Positions 7,005 to 14,940 of a DNA stretch of 20,653 nt are shown one piece after another. This stretch comes from JBFILW01 sp041612005 (lineage in GTDB: Bacteria; Gemmatimonadota; Gemmatimonadetes; Palauibacterales; Palauibacteraceae), in contig JBFILW010000027.1 in the NCBI GenBank assembly GCA_041612005.1, forward strand, positions 1 to 20,653. Reading direction: 5' to 3'. The number at the start of each line of letters is the position of its first letter. Position 1 is the first letter of the stretch. Below the pieces are notes generated by a model, which was not told where the DNA came from, searched no databases, and saw nothing but the letters and a program-made list of their open reading frames with translations. The position numbers and the translations under genes were made by a program.

Positions 7005-8024
7005 ATGTTCGTTCACGAGTTCGTGTCGGGAGGTGGCTTGGCTGGGCTGCCGCTTCCCGAGGAGCTCCTCCAACAGGGAGCCTGCATGCTCCGCGCTCTG
7101 CTGGAGGACCTCGCGTCCAGCGGTGCACGCCGGCTCGTGACCACTCGCGATTGCCGCGTTCCGCTGGAACTTCCCCCCGGCGTTGAAGCGATACCCGTAG
7201 CGGAGGGCCGTCACACCGATGTCTTCCGAACCCTCGCCCTCTCCGCGGAGGAGGCCTGGATCATTGCGCCCGAGTCCTGCGATCGACTCGCACGGCTCAC
7301 GGCGCTCGCGAGCCGGCTCGGCCCGCGGGTGATCGGATCGAATCCCGCAGCCGTGCGTCTCGTGAGCGACAAGCTAGCTCTCGCTCGGCTCCTCGCAAAA
7401 TGGGGCGTGGTCGGTCCACGCACGTGGCCCGCCTCGCAGACGCGGGTCGCTGTCAGGGAAGTCGGTTTCCCCCTCGTGGTCAAACCCCGTCGAGGAGCGG
7501 GGTGCGAGGGGGTCAATTTCGCCAGCGACCACGCGGTGTTGGCAGAAATCCTGGCAGCGGCGGCGGAGAGCGGCGACGAGGTCGTGGTGCAGGAGTACGT
7601 CCCGGGATGCGCTGCCAGTGTCTCGCTCATCTGCGCCGACGGCCGCGCCCGTCCGCTGAGCCTCAACGCCCAGGAAGTTCGTCCCGGCCTTCCGTTCTCG
7701 TACGTCGGTGGCTGGGTGCCGCTCGCCCACCCCGCCGCCGCCGACGCGCTCGAGACGAGCGGGCGCCTCTGCGAACGGATTCCCGGCCTCGCAGGTTACG
7801 TCGGTGTGGACTTGGTCCTCTCCCCCCGACACCCGCGCGTCTTCGTGATCGAGGTGAACCCGAGGCTAACGACCTCCTACATCGGGTTGCGCGCAGCGGC
7901 AAACGTCAGCCTGGCGGAGCAGGTGCTTCGCGCCGTGAGGCTCGGCGAGCTCCCCAACCCGCCCCGCCTCCAACGGACTGTCCACTTCTCGGCCACCGGC
8001 GTGCTGGAGAGCTTAGCCATCTGA
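7005..8024 (+). CDS. mfnD: ATP-grasp ligase, MfnD-like (tyramine/tyrosine-glutamate ligase of methylofuran synthesis)
   Basis: The 339-residue ATP-grasp protein starts with MFVHEFVSGGGLAG, a typical opening of this subgroup. It has the PLVVKPRRGAGCEGV ATP loop near residues 156-170 and VIEVNPRLTTSYIGLR, the Mg/ATP site, near 282-297. Archaeal MfnD joins glutamate to tyramine in methanofuran synthesis; in bacteria methylofuran is reported to contain tyrosine instead, so the substrate may differ. The frame is open back to 6240, but that part lies opposite the HisA-like gene. The ATG at 7005 gives the family N-terminus and leaves the divergent gene intact. mfnF follows after 55 bases. The exact substrate is inferred. 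Confidence 0.8.
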   Translation: MFVHEFVSGGGLAGLPLPEELLQQGACMLRALLEDLASSGARRLVTTRDCRVPLELPPGVEAIPVAEGRHTDVFRTLALSAEEAWIIAPESCDRLARLTALASRLGPRVIGSNPAAVRLVSDKLALARLLAKWGVVGPRTWPASQTRVAVREVGFPLVVKPRRGAGCEGVNFASDHAVLAEILAAAAESGDEVVVQEYVPGCAASVSLICADGRARPLSLNAQEVRPGLPFSYVGGWVPLAHPAAADALETSGRLCERIPGLAGYVGVDLVLSPRHPRVFVIEVNPRLTTSYIGLRAAANVSLAEQVLRAVRLGELPNPPRLQRTVHFSATGVLESLAI

Positions 8025-8079
8025 AGCACTTGTGGGTTCCCGGCGGAGGGACGCGACCTGTCACCCGGAGCAGCAACGG

Positions 8080-9099
8080 GTGAGCCGTCCGGCGGTGCTC
8101 GGCTGGGACATCGGCGGCGCCAACACCAAGGCCGCGCTCGTGGTGGGCGATTCCATTCGGATGGCCTTCCGGCCCTATCCCGTCTGGAAGGATCCGCAGG
8201 GCCTTGCCGGCGTCCTCTCGGAAGTGGGCCGCCAGCTGGGCGCTCCAACGTTGATGGCAGTCACCCTGACGGCGGAGCTGGCCGACTGCTTCAGCACCAA
8301 GCACGAAGGCGTCGCCGTCGTGATCGGCGCACTTGCCTCCGCGTTCCCCCACGCTCAGCTCCGCATCTTCGGTTCCGATGGCACATTCTACGCTCCTCAT
8401 GAAGCGTTGCGGGATCCGCTCACCGTCGCTTCTGCGAACTGGGCGGCGACGGCCCGGCTGATCTCCCGTGAGGTCGAGGACGCGCTGCTCGTGGACGTGG
8501 GCACGACCACCACGGATATCGTACCGGTGATCGGTGGCCGAGTGGCGGCCACCGGCCGGACCGATCCCGAACGACTGTCTGTTGGCGAGCTCGTCTACAC
8601 GGGTGCCGTTCGCACGCCGGTCTGCGCGGTGGCTCGAACAGTTCCCTTCCGTGGGCGCCGCTGCCGCACGGCCGCCGAGTTGTTCGCTCAGACGGGCGAC
8701 GTGCACCTCTGGCTGGGCCTGCTGGAGGAAGCGGATTACAGCGGGGACACGCCGGACGGTCGGGGTAAGAGCCGTTCGGAAGTCGCCAGTCGGCTGGCTC
8801 GCGTGGTCTGTGCGGACGCGACGATGGTCACTGATGAAGACCTGACAGTCCTCGCGGAGCACGTGGCCGGTTGTCAAGTCCGGCTCATCACTGCAGCGAT
8901 CCGGCAGGTGTGCGGCCGGTTGAAACCTCAAGCGCCACGCACGGCGCTCACGGCCGGCGTGGGCTCCGTTCTCGCCCGCATGGCCAGCGCGCGGGCGGGA
9001 CTGCAAGTGAGCGACCTCGCGCAGTCGCTCGGCCACCGGGCCAGTGCGGCCGCCCCAGCGGTCGCGGTCGCGCGCCTGCTGGCGGAGGAGACGACGTGA
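8080..9099 (+). CDS. mfnF: H4MPT-linked C1 transfer pathway protein, MfnF-like (methylofuran core coupling enzyme)
   Basis: The 339-residue protein belongs to the hydantoinase-like ASKHA family annotated as H4MPT-linked C1 transfer pathway protein. Its N-terminus has GWDIGGANTKAAL (about residues 8-20), and a second phosphate-binding motif DVGTTTTDIVPV lies at about 139-150. In Methanocaldococcus the homologue MfnF condenses the aminomethylfuran diphosphate with tyramine to give the methanofuran core. The GTG at 8080 is preceded by GGAG at a 9-base spacing and gives the family N-terminus. The stop overlaps the mfnE start (GTGA), matching their consecutive steps in methylofuran synthesis. Confidence 0.86.
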   Translation: MSRPAVLGWDIGGANTKAALVVGDSIRMAFRPYPVWKDPQGLAGVLSEVGRQLGAPTLMAVTLTAELADCFSTKHEGVAVVIGALASAFPHAQLRIFGSDGTFYAPHEALRDPLTVASANWAATARLISREVEDALLVDVGTTTTDIVPVIGGRVAATGRTDPERLSVGELVYTGAVRTPVCAVARTVPFRGRRCRTAAELFAQTGDVHLWLGLLEEADYSGDTPDGRGKSRSEVASRLARVVCADATMVTDEDLTVLAEHVAGCQVRLITAAIRQVCGRLKPQAPRTALTAGVGSVLARMASARAGLQVSDLAQSLGHRASAAAPAVAVARLLAEETT

Positions 9100-9644
9100 G
9101 CGTGAAGATCTCAGCCGTGATCAAGGTGGGGGGCAGCCTTGCCCGGGAGAGCGGGTTGCGAGAGCGACTCCGCACACTGCGCGGCCTCGCCGCCCACGAA
9201 CCCGTGCTCGTCGTACCAGGTGGAGGGCCCTTCACCGATGCGGTTCGCACGATGACACTGCGACACGGACTGGGCGAATCCGCCACCCACTGGATGTCGA
9301 TCCTGGCCATGGATCAGTACGCCGCACTCTTGACGGATGTCCTGGAGACGGCTCAACTCGTGGACTCCCCACGAGCGATCGACCGGGCTCTGGTGGCCCG
9401 GCGGCTACCGGTGCTGGCACCCTGGCGCTGGCTCGCTCGGGAAGATCCGCTCCCCCACTCGGCAACGGTGACGGCCGACAGCATAGCGGCCTGGGTCGCG
9501 CGGCGGCTCGGTATCGCGCGGCTCGTCCTTCTCAAGAGCGCGCCGGATCGATGCGGGGTTGACGACTACTTCCCCGTCGCGGCTGCCGGCCTGGAGTACG
9601 AGATCCTCGTCCCGGTTGCCAGCGGCTGGCGACGAATCGCCTGA
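9096..9644 (+). CDS. mfnE: Amino acid kinase family protein, MfnE-like (aminomethylfuran phosphate kinase)
   Basis: The 182-residue protein has the amino-acid-kinase fold signatures AVIKVGGSLARESG at the N-terminus and LVVPGGGPFTDAVR near residue 40. In archaea MfnE phosphorylates [5-(aminomethyl)furan-3-yl]methyl phosphate to the diphosphate that MfnF uses. It is a little short for the kinase superfamily, as expected for the compact MfnE group. The GTG start overlaps the mfnF stop (GTGA). The last 79 bases, including the stop, overlap the 3' end of mfnB on the other strand, so both C-termini are encoded by the same DNA. Confidence 0.83.
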   Translation: MSVKISAVIKVGGSLARESGLRERLRTLRGLAAHEPVLVVPGGGPFTDAVRTMTLRHGLGESATHWMSILAMDQYAALLTDVLETAQLVDSPRAIDRALVARRLPVLAPWRWLAREDPLPHSATVTADSIAAWVARRLGIARLVLLKSAPDRCGVDDYFPVAAAGLEYEILVPVASGWRRIA

Positions 9645-10315
9645 GCCAGCCGTCGCACCCGTTCTGCCGAGACTCGTCCCAGACGGCCGCCGCAACACGC
9701 GGCGCCCCGGACCCCCACAACGTCCGCCCCGCTGTCCCGAACACGTTCGAGCTCGGCGAGTCCGAGGCTGCCCGCCAGTCCGACTACGAGGCCAGCGCCG
9801 TGGCCCAGGTCGACGAATCGGGAAATCGACACTTCTTGCATGTGGTCCAGAAGGGACTTGCCATCTTTGCGACCAGTATCCAACATCACTCCGTGGGCTC
9901 CCGCGGTCCGGGCTAGCTCAGGCAGCGCGAGGACCGTCTCCTTCAAGTGATCGGCGTAGCCGACACCGACGACCCGGGTGGCCGGACCCACTTCGGCAAC
10001 GACCCGGGCCACCCGATCCAGAACGCGCTCCACCGCGCGCCCGGTGTGGTGGAGACCGATCTTTACGAAATCCGCTCCGCTCGACGCGGCGGAACGCGCG
10101 CGGGCCAGGAGGATGGGAGGATCTTCGCTCACGTCACCGATGGCGATGCTCGTGAGTCGAGGCGGGAGCACCGCGGCGCGAACGGCACGGAACGTGGCGA
10201 GCTCGGGCGCGCCGAGGGGGCCGCTGGAGGGCTCTTTGACGTCCACGATGTCGGCGCCCCCGTCCAGCACCGCGCTCACTTCCTGCACTCCCACGACACT
10301 GACTAGCAGGCGCAT
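9566..10315 (-). CDS. mfnB: (5-formylfuran-3-yl)methyl phosphate synthase
   Basis: The 249-residue TIM-barrel enzyme of the DUF556 family makes the furan ring of methanofuran/methylofuran from two glyceraldehyde-3-phosphates. Starting from the ATG at 10315, the N-terminus reads MRLLVSVVGVQE. Lys27 (DVKEPSSG) and Lys85 (FVKIG) then fall at the positions I recall for the catalytic lysines of the archaeal enzyme, which supports this start over the upstream TTG. The AHGVMLDTGRKDGKS block (about 140-154) is also typical. The last ~25 residues run beyond the conserved barrel into DNA that codes mfnE on the other strand. The gene is divergent from the SDR gene with 30 bases between starts. Confidence 0.93.
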   Translation of the reverse strand: MRLLVSVVGVQEVSAVLDGGADIVDVKEPSSGPLGAPELATFRAVRAAVLPPRLTSIAIGDVSEDPPILLARARSAASSGADFVKIGLHHTGRAVERVLDRVARVVAEVGPATRVVGVGYADHLKETVLALPELARTAGAHGVMLDTGRKDGKSLLDHMQEVSISRFVDLGHGAGLVVGLAGSLGLAELERVRDSGADVVGVRGAACCGGRLGRVSAERVRRLAQAIRRQPLATGTRISYSRPAAATGK

Positions 10316-10345
10316 GGGTGCCAACCTTGAGGGTCCCGATCCAAC
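10316..10345. promoter_or_regulatory. 30-base divergent spacer between mfnB and the SDR gene
   Basis: Two oppositely directed genes start 30 bases apart. A weak GAGGG lies 12 bases before the SDR start and an AAGG lies 9 bases before mfnB. No promoter hexamers were recognised, so promoters probably overlap the coding regions. Confidence 0.4.
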
Positions 10346-11107
10346 ATGTCAAGAACGCTGAAGCTCGAAGGTCGAGTCGCCGTGGTTACGGGTGCCAGCG
10401 GTGGGATCGGGCGTGCCATCGCCCTGGCCTTTGCGGAGGAGGGCGCGGATGTCGTCGTCCATTACCACCGGTCCCTCGAGTCCGCGCGCGACGTGTCACG
10501 ACGAATCGAACGGGCGTCGGGCCGTCGGGCGGTACCGGTGCAAGCGGACATCACCCGGCAGGAGGAGATCGACGGGCTGGTCCGCACCGCACTCGACCAT
10601 TTCGGTCGCATCAGCATCTGGGCCAACATCGCTGGCTTCGACATCCTCACCGGCCCCGGCGCGAAGCTGTCAGACGTGGAGAAGCTCGACCGGCTGATCG
10701 CGGTGGACCTGCGGGGAACAGCGCTGGCTTCGTGGGCGGCGGCGGAAGTCATGGAAGACGGGGGCGTCATCCTGAACATGTCGTGGGACCGCGTGGCGAC
10801 CGGCGCTACTGGTCGCGAGTCGGAGCTCTTCGCGTCGGTGAAGGGTGGGATCTCGAGCATCAGCAGGGCGCTGGCGCGCAACCTCGCACCCCGACTCCGG
10901 GTCAACATTCTGGCTCCGGGCTGGATCGTCACGGCCTTCCACGATACGCTAAGCGAACAAAAGCGAAAGCAGATTGCCGAGTCCACGCCGCTTCAGCGCT
11001 GGGGCACGCCCGAGGACGTGGCGCAGGGGGCGGTCTTTCTGGCCTCCGCCGAGTCAGCGTACGTGACGGGGCAGACGCTCGTGATCGGTGGCGGCGGAGT
11101 CATGTAG
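10346..11107 (+). CDS. SDR-family protein lacking the catalytic Tyr, unknown role in H4MPT/methylofuran synthesis
   Basis: The 253-residue classical short-chain dehydrogenase/reductase fold has the nucleotide motif TGASGGIG, the NIAG variant of the NNAG motif, and the C-terminal RVNILAPGWIVTAF and YVTGQTLVIGGG segments. The active site is abnormal. In the YxxxK position it has FASVK, so the catalytic Tyr is Phe162 while Lys166 is kept, and the usual NxSS segment reads NMSWD. Normal SDR proton relay through Tyr is therefore not possible. It lies between mfnB and the pterin carbinolamine dehydratase, suggesting a carbonyl, imine or pterin reduction in cofactor synthesis, or a non-redox role. 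SDR relatives such as FolM and PTR1 reduce pterins, but I cannot show that here. Confidence 0.88.
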   Translation: MSRTLKLEGRVAVVTGASGGIGRAIALAFAEEGADVVVHYHRSLESARDVSRRIERASGRRAVPVQADITRQEEIDGLVRTALDHFGRISIWANIAGFDILTGPGAKLSDVEKLDRLIAVDLRGTALASWAAAEVMEDGGVILNMSWDRVATGATGRESELFASVKGGISSISRALARNLAPRLRVNILAPGWIVTAFHDTLSEQKRKQIAESTPLQRWGTPEDVAQGAVFLASAESAYVTGQTLVIGGGGVM

Positions 11108-11113
11108 CTCGAA

Positions 11114-11120
11114 GAGGAGG
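11114..11120 (+). promoter_or_regulatory. Ribosome binding site for the PCD gene
   Basis: GAGGAGG lies 8 bases before the ATG at 11129 and overlaps the possible GTG start at 11120. It decides in favour of the ATG. Confidence 0.65.
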
Positions 11121-11128
11121 TGAGCAGT

Positions 11129-11488
11129 ATGGCAAAAACAAAGGACAAGGTCTACACCGACGAAGAGGTCGGCAGGCGACTCGAGGAGGAACTTCCCGGC
11201 TGGTACCTGGAGGACGGCTGGATCCGAAGGAAGTACAACACGGGCGGTTGGCCCCAGACCATGATGGCGGTGAACGCGATCGCCTTCCTCGCCGAGGCGG
11301 CCTACCATCATCCCGACTTGGCAGTCACCTGGGGGAAACTGTGGGTGAAGCTGAAGAACCACGCGGCGGGCGGGATCACGGACAAGGATTTCGCTCTGGC
11401 CAAGAAGATCGAACAGGTCGTGCTCTGGCGGCCCGAGCCGGACTCGCCCCTGGAAGGGAACCCGCAGAAGTTCGTGGAAGCCCGTTGA
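11129..11488 (+). CDS. Pterin-4a-carbinolamine dehydratase (PCD/DCoH) family protein
   Basis: The 119-residue protein carries the whole PCD signature: EAAYHHPDLAVTW with the paired active-site His, Trp in the following strand, LKNHAAGGIT with the third His, and the Asp of DKDFALAK. PCD normally dehydrates 4a-hydroxytetrahydropterin made by aromatic amino acid hydroxylases. No such hydroxylase is nearby, and the gene lies between an SDR and the dihydropteroate synthase-like gene, so it may act on H4MPT or an H4MPT intermediate. The start is fixed by a GAGGAGG ribosome site. It is separated from the next gene by 7 bases and is likely co-transcribed. Confidence 0.93.
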   Translation: MAKTKDKVYTDEEVGRRLEEELPGWYLEDGWIRRKYNTGGWPQTMMAVNAIAFLAEAAYHHPDLAVTWGKLWVKLKNHAAGGITDKDFALAKKIEQVVLWRPEPDSPLEGNPQKFVEAR

Positions 11489-11495
11489 TGCCCGC

Positions 11496-12911
11496 ATGGC
11501 GGGACAGCCCCTTGTGAAGGTTCTGTTCGTCACCGGCAAGCTGGCGGAGCGGGCGCTGCGTCGGACCCTCGAGGCGATGGCGCCCGACTTCGTGTACGAG
11601 GTGGCGGTGATGAAGATCACCGTCGCGGCCCTCATGACGCCCCAATGGATCGCCAGGTTCTTGGAGCCGCCGCGGGACACGACGCTCATCCTGATTCCGG
11701 GTCTCTGCAGCGGCGACACCGAGGTGCTGGCAAAGGCCACCGGCGTGGGCGTCGAGCGAGGCCCCGAGGACCTGAGGGACCTGCCGGAATACTTCGGTCT
11801 CGCAGCGGTCCGCCGCCATTACGGCGACCACGACATCCGAATTCTCGCCGAGATCAACAACGTTCCGTTGCTGGACCGGGCAGAGATTCACCGAACCGCG
11901 CGCCATTATCGGCAGCTAGGGGCGGACATCATCGACCTCGGCTGCACCCCAGGAAAGGAATTCCCCGAGCTGGGGAACACCGTGCGGTCGCTCCGCTCCG
12001 AAGGGTTCGAGGTCAGCATCGACACCTTCGACCCCGGGGAGATCCGGACGGCCGTGGATGCCGGGGCCGGATGGGTGCTGAGCGTGAATCGGTCGAACCT
12101 GGCGGTCGCCCGAGACCTCCCTGCGACGGTCGTCGCCATACCCGACCTCGGCGAGGGCCTGGAGACGCTGGAACCCACGCTCGAGGCCCTCGAAGCGTGG
12201 GGTACTCCCTATATGATCGATCCGATCCTCGAACCGATAGGCATCGGGTTCGCGGAGTCGTTGTGGCGGTACGTGGAGGTGCGGCGGCGTTACCCGGACG
12301 CGGAGATGCTGATGGGGACGGCCAACGTCACCGAGCTCACGGCGGCGGATACGACAGGAGTCAACGCGCTCCTGATCGGATTCTGTCAGGAGCTAGGCAT
12401 TCGTTACGTCCTGACCACGCAGGTGATCGAGTGGGCGCGCGGCGCGGTGCAGGAGATCGACATCGCCCGGCGACTCATGCACTACGCCGTTCGCGAGCGC
12501 CAGGTCCCCAAACACCTAGATGACCGGCTCCTGACGAGCCGCGATCCGGAAGTCCTCACCTACAGCGAGGCCGAGCTGCGGGCGATCCAGGCCGAGATCA
12601 CCGACCCGAACTACCGCATCTTCACCGACGCGAAATGGATCTACGTCTTCAACAGCGAGCGTTTCGTTAAGGGACAGCACATTCAGGAGGTCTTCCAGCA
12701 GCTCGACGTGGAAGAGGCAAGCCACGCCTTCTACCTGGGAAAAGAGCTGATGAAGGCACGGATCGCCCTGGACCTGGGCAAGACGTATCGGCAGGAGGGC
12801 GCCCTGAAATGGGGTTACATCCCTTCCTCGGCCGAGGTGGCCGAGAAGGTGGAGCTCACCCAACGGTCGAAGCACTCGCGCGCGAACCCCGAGCGTGGCG
12901 AAGTCACATGA
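11496..12911 (+). CDS. Dihydropteroate synthase-like protein (DUF6513 plus pterin-binding domain)
   Basis: The 471-residue protein has an N-terminal DUF6513-type domain (about 1-115, opening KVLFVTGKLAERALRRTL). A pterin-binding TIM barrel follows (about 120-320) with ADIIDLGCTPGKEF, VSIDTFDPGEI and MGTANVTELTAADTTGVN. The C-terminal region of about 130 residues is probably all-helical at its end. The family replaces folate-type DHPS in H4MPT organisms and is thought to join 6-hydroxymethyl-dihydropterin diphosphate with beta-RFAP. No ribosome site is evident at 11496; an in-frame GTG at 11514 is an alternative start that would still keep the VLFVTGKLAE motif. The stop overlaps pabB as ATGA, linking it to the p-aminobenzoate genes. 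Confidence 0.9.
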   Translation: MAGQPLVKVLFVTGKLAERALRRTLEAMAPDFVYEVAVMKITVAALMTPQWIARFLEPPRDTTLILIPGLCSGDTEVLAKATGVGVERGPEDLRDLPEYFGLAAVRRHYGDHDIRILAEINNVPLLDRAEIHRTARHYRQLGADIIDLGCTPGKEFPELGNTVRSLRSEGFEVSIDTFDPGEIRTAVDAGAGWVLSVNRSNLAVARDLPATVVAIPDLGEGLETLEPTLEALEAWGTPYMIDPILEPIGIGFAESLWRYVEVRRRYPDAEMLMGTANVTELTAADTTGVNALLIGFCQELGIRYVLTTQVIEWARGAVQEIDIARRLMHYAVRERQVPKHLDDRLLTSRDPEVLTYSEAELRAIQAEITDPNYRIFTDAKWIYVFNSERFVKGQHIQEVFQQLDVEEASHAFYLGKELMKARIALDLGKTYRQEGALKWGYIPSSAEVAEKVELTQRSKHSRANPERGEVT

Positions 12912-14356
12912 GCAGGCCGCACATCGAGGAGCTGCGGCCGTCACCCGACCCCGTGGCGGCCGCGGAGCGCTTTCTGGATCTCCCGCATCTGCTATTGCTC
13001 GAGAGCCAGCCGGACTTTGGCCGTGTGGGTCGATACTCCTTCCTATCCGCAGATCCTTTTCTCGTGCTCCGCAGCAAGGGGCCGATCGTCGAGGAGATCG
13101 ACGCGTTCGCGTGCACCCGGCGCAGCGACGATCCCTTCGAGGTGTTGCGCCGCCACCTGGCGGAGCTCGCGACGGAGTGCGTGCCGGATCTTCCACCCTT
13201 CCAGGGCGGCGCAGCGGGCTACTTCGGTTACGACCTGTGTCATCACCTCGAAAGCCTCCCGCGACCGCGCCACGACGACCTGGATCTACCGGACATGGAC
13301 CTCGGGCTGTACGACTGGGTCCTGGCCTGGGATCACGTCGCCGATTGCGCGTGGCTCATCTCCACAGGACTCCCCGATTCCAGGGGCGGACGTGGCGGGA
13401 ACCGAGCGGCGACCCGAGCCAGCTGGGTCAAGGAGCGGCTGTTTGGCGCGCCGGCAAGTCCGCGCCGGGCGACGGCGGCACCCGCGAGGTCGACCGGTGA
13501 GGGCGCGCCCGAGTTCCCCCTCGGCGGAATCCCGGGCGTGGTCTCCAACTTCAGGCGCGAGGCCTACGTCGCAGCCGTTCGGATGGGCATCGAGTACATC
13601 CTCGCCGGTGACATCTTCCAGACCAACCTCTCGCAGCGGCTCGCGGCCCCATGGCGTGCGCCCCCGCTCGAGCTGTATCGCCGGCTGAGGCGGGTGAACC
13701 CAGCGCCATTCGCCGCTTACTACGATACGGGGCTGACGACGGTCGTGAGCGCCTCGCCCGAGCGGTTTCTCAAGGCGACGGACCGATGTGTGGAAACCAG
13801 ACCCATCAAAGGCACACGGCCGCGGGGCGACACTCCGGAAGAGGACACGGCGCTCGAACGATCTCTGCAGGCGAGCGAGAAAGACCGGGCGGAGAACGTG
13901 ATGATCGTGGACTTGCTGCGAAATGATCTGTCCCGCGTCTGCCGGGAGCACACGGTCGAGGTGTCGGAACTTTGCGTTTCGGAGCGCTTCGCCACGGTCC
14001 ATCACCTGGTCTCGACCGTGGTCGGACGGCTCCGCCCCGGCGCCACCACGATCGATCTGTTGCGGGCCACATTTCCCGGCGGCTCGGTGACGGGAGCTCC
14101 CAAGATCCGCGCCATGGAGATCATCGCGGAGTTGGAGCCCACGTACCGTAGCGTCTACTGTGGCTCGATCGGCTATCTGGGCTTCGACCAATCGATGGAC
14201 ACTAGCATTGCGATCCGCACGTTCATTCTCAAACAGGACGGTCGGGCCTATTTCCAGGTGGGGGGCGCCGTCGTGGCGGATTCGGACCCGGAAGGAGAGT
14301 ACCAAGAGACGCTAGACAAGGCACACGGGCTCCTCGCGGCGCTGACGCCGGTATGA
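12908..14356 (+). CDS. pabB: Aminodeoxychorismate synthase component I
   Basis: The 482-residue chorismate-binding enzyme has an N-terminal PabB/TrpE domain (SRPHIEELRPSPD start, GRYSFLSADPFLVL) and a C-terminal chorismate-binding domain. The latter shows AGDIFQTNLSQR, SPERFLK, ETRPIKGTRPRG, ENVMIVDLLRNDLSRVC and TFPGGSVTGAPK. Lys301 in PIKGT is the residue that marks aminodeoxychorismate synthases, whereas anthranilate synthases have Ala (PIAGT), so PabB is favoured over TrpE. It makes 4-amino-4-deoxychorismate with ammonia from PabA. It overlaps pabA (ATGA), and pabC follows. The location next to the DHPS-like gene and mptG points to p-aminobenzoate for H4MPT, though folate could share it. 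Confidence 0.93.
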   Translation: MSRPHIEELRPSPDPVAAAERFLDLPHLLLLESQPDFGRVGRYSFLSADPFLVLRSKGPIVEEIDAFACTRRSDDPFEVLRRHLAELATECVPDLPPFQGGAAGYFGYDLCHHLESLPRPRHDDLDLPDMDLGLYDWVLAWDHVADCAWLISTGLPDSRGGRGGNRAATRASWVKERLFGAPASPRRATAAPARSTGEGAPEFPLGGIPGVVSNFRREAYVAAVRMGIEYILAGDIFQTNLSQRLAAPWRAPPLELYRRLRRVNPAPFAAYYDTGLTTVVSASPERFLKATDRCVETRPIKGTRPRGDTPEEDTALERSLQASEKDRAENVMIVDLLRNDLSRVCREHTVEVSELCVSERFATVHHLVSTVVGRLRPGATTIDLLRATFPGGSVTGAPKIRAMEIIAELEPTYRSVYCGSIGYLGFDQSMDTSIAIRTFILKQDGRAYFQVGGAVVADSDPEGEYQETLDKAHGLLAALTPV

Positions 14357-14940
14357 TCCTAGTGATCGACAACTACGACTCGTTCGTCCACAACCTGGCG
14401 CGCTACGTACGCGAGCTCGGATGGGAGACATGTGTGCGTCGAAACGACGCGCTCACCGTTGAGGAAGCTGGGGACCTGCGACCCAGCCATATCATCATCT
14501 CGCCAGGGCCGTGCACTCCCCGTGAGGCCGGGATTTCCAGCGACTTGATTCTGAGCCTGGGTGCGACCACCCCCATCCTCGGGGTATGTCTCGGCCACCA
14601 ATGCATCGGCGCGGCGTTCGGTGGACAGATAGTGCGAGCGGAGCGGCCCATGCACGGGAAGACCTCGCTGATCTACCATGACGGAACAGATGTCTTCACC
14701 ACCCTCCCGAACCCGTTCTCCGCAACCCGTTACCATTCACTCCTGCTCGAGCCGAGGTCGGTCCCCCCCTGCCTAGCGATCACGGCCTGGACCGCCGGCA
14801 AGGAGATCATGGGGCTCAAACATCGTGAGCATCCAGTGATCGGCGTACAGTTTCATCCGGAGTCGGTCCTGACCGAGTTCGGCTACGAGCTGTTGAAGAA
14901 CTTTCTCGACGGTACCTGGATGTGCGGCACGTCTGGCTGA
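14353..14940 (+). CDS. pabA: Aminodeoxychorismate synthase component II (glutamine amidotransferase)
   Basis: The 195-residue class I glutamine amidotransferase has the oxyanion segment IISPGPCTPREAGIS, the nucleophile Cys79 in GVCLGHQCIG, and the catalytic His and Glu in VQFHPES. It releases ammonia from glutamine for PabB. PabA and TrpG cannot be told apart by motif alone; the PabB-type neighbour and pabC decide the call. The start overlaps the pabB stop (ATGA), and the last 19 bases overlap the pabC start. Confidence 0.93.
   Translation: MILVIDNYDSFVHNLARYVRELGWETCVRRNDALTVEEAGDLRPSHIIISPGPCTPREAGISSDLILSLGATTPILGVCLGHQCIGAAFGGQIVRAERPMHGKTSLIYHDGTDVFTTLPNPFSATRYHSLLLEPRSVPPCLAITAWTAGKEIMGLKHREHPVIGVQFHPESVLTEFGYELLKNFLDGTWMCGTSG

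Noticed and set aside
13286..14305. 339-codon minus-strand frame opposite pabB
   Set aside because: It is antisense to conserved chorismate-binding motifs, with no domain seen.
12908..14940. Reading pabB/pabA as trpE/trpG
   Set aside because: PIKGT (Lys) rather than PIAGT (Ala), plus pabC and mptG downstream, favour p-aminobenzoate synthesis; no other trp genes are present.
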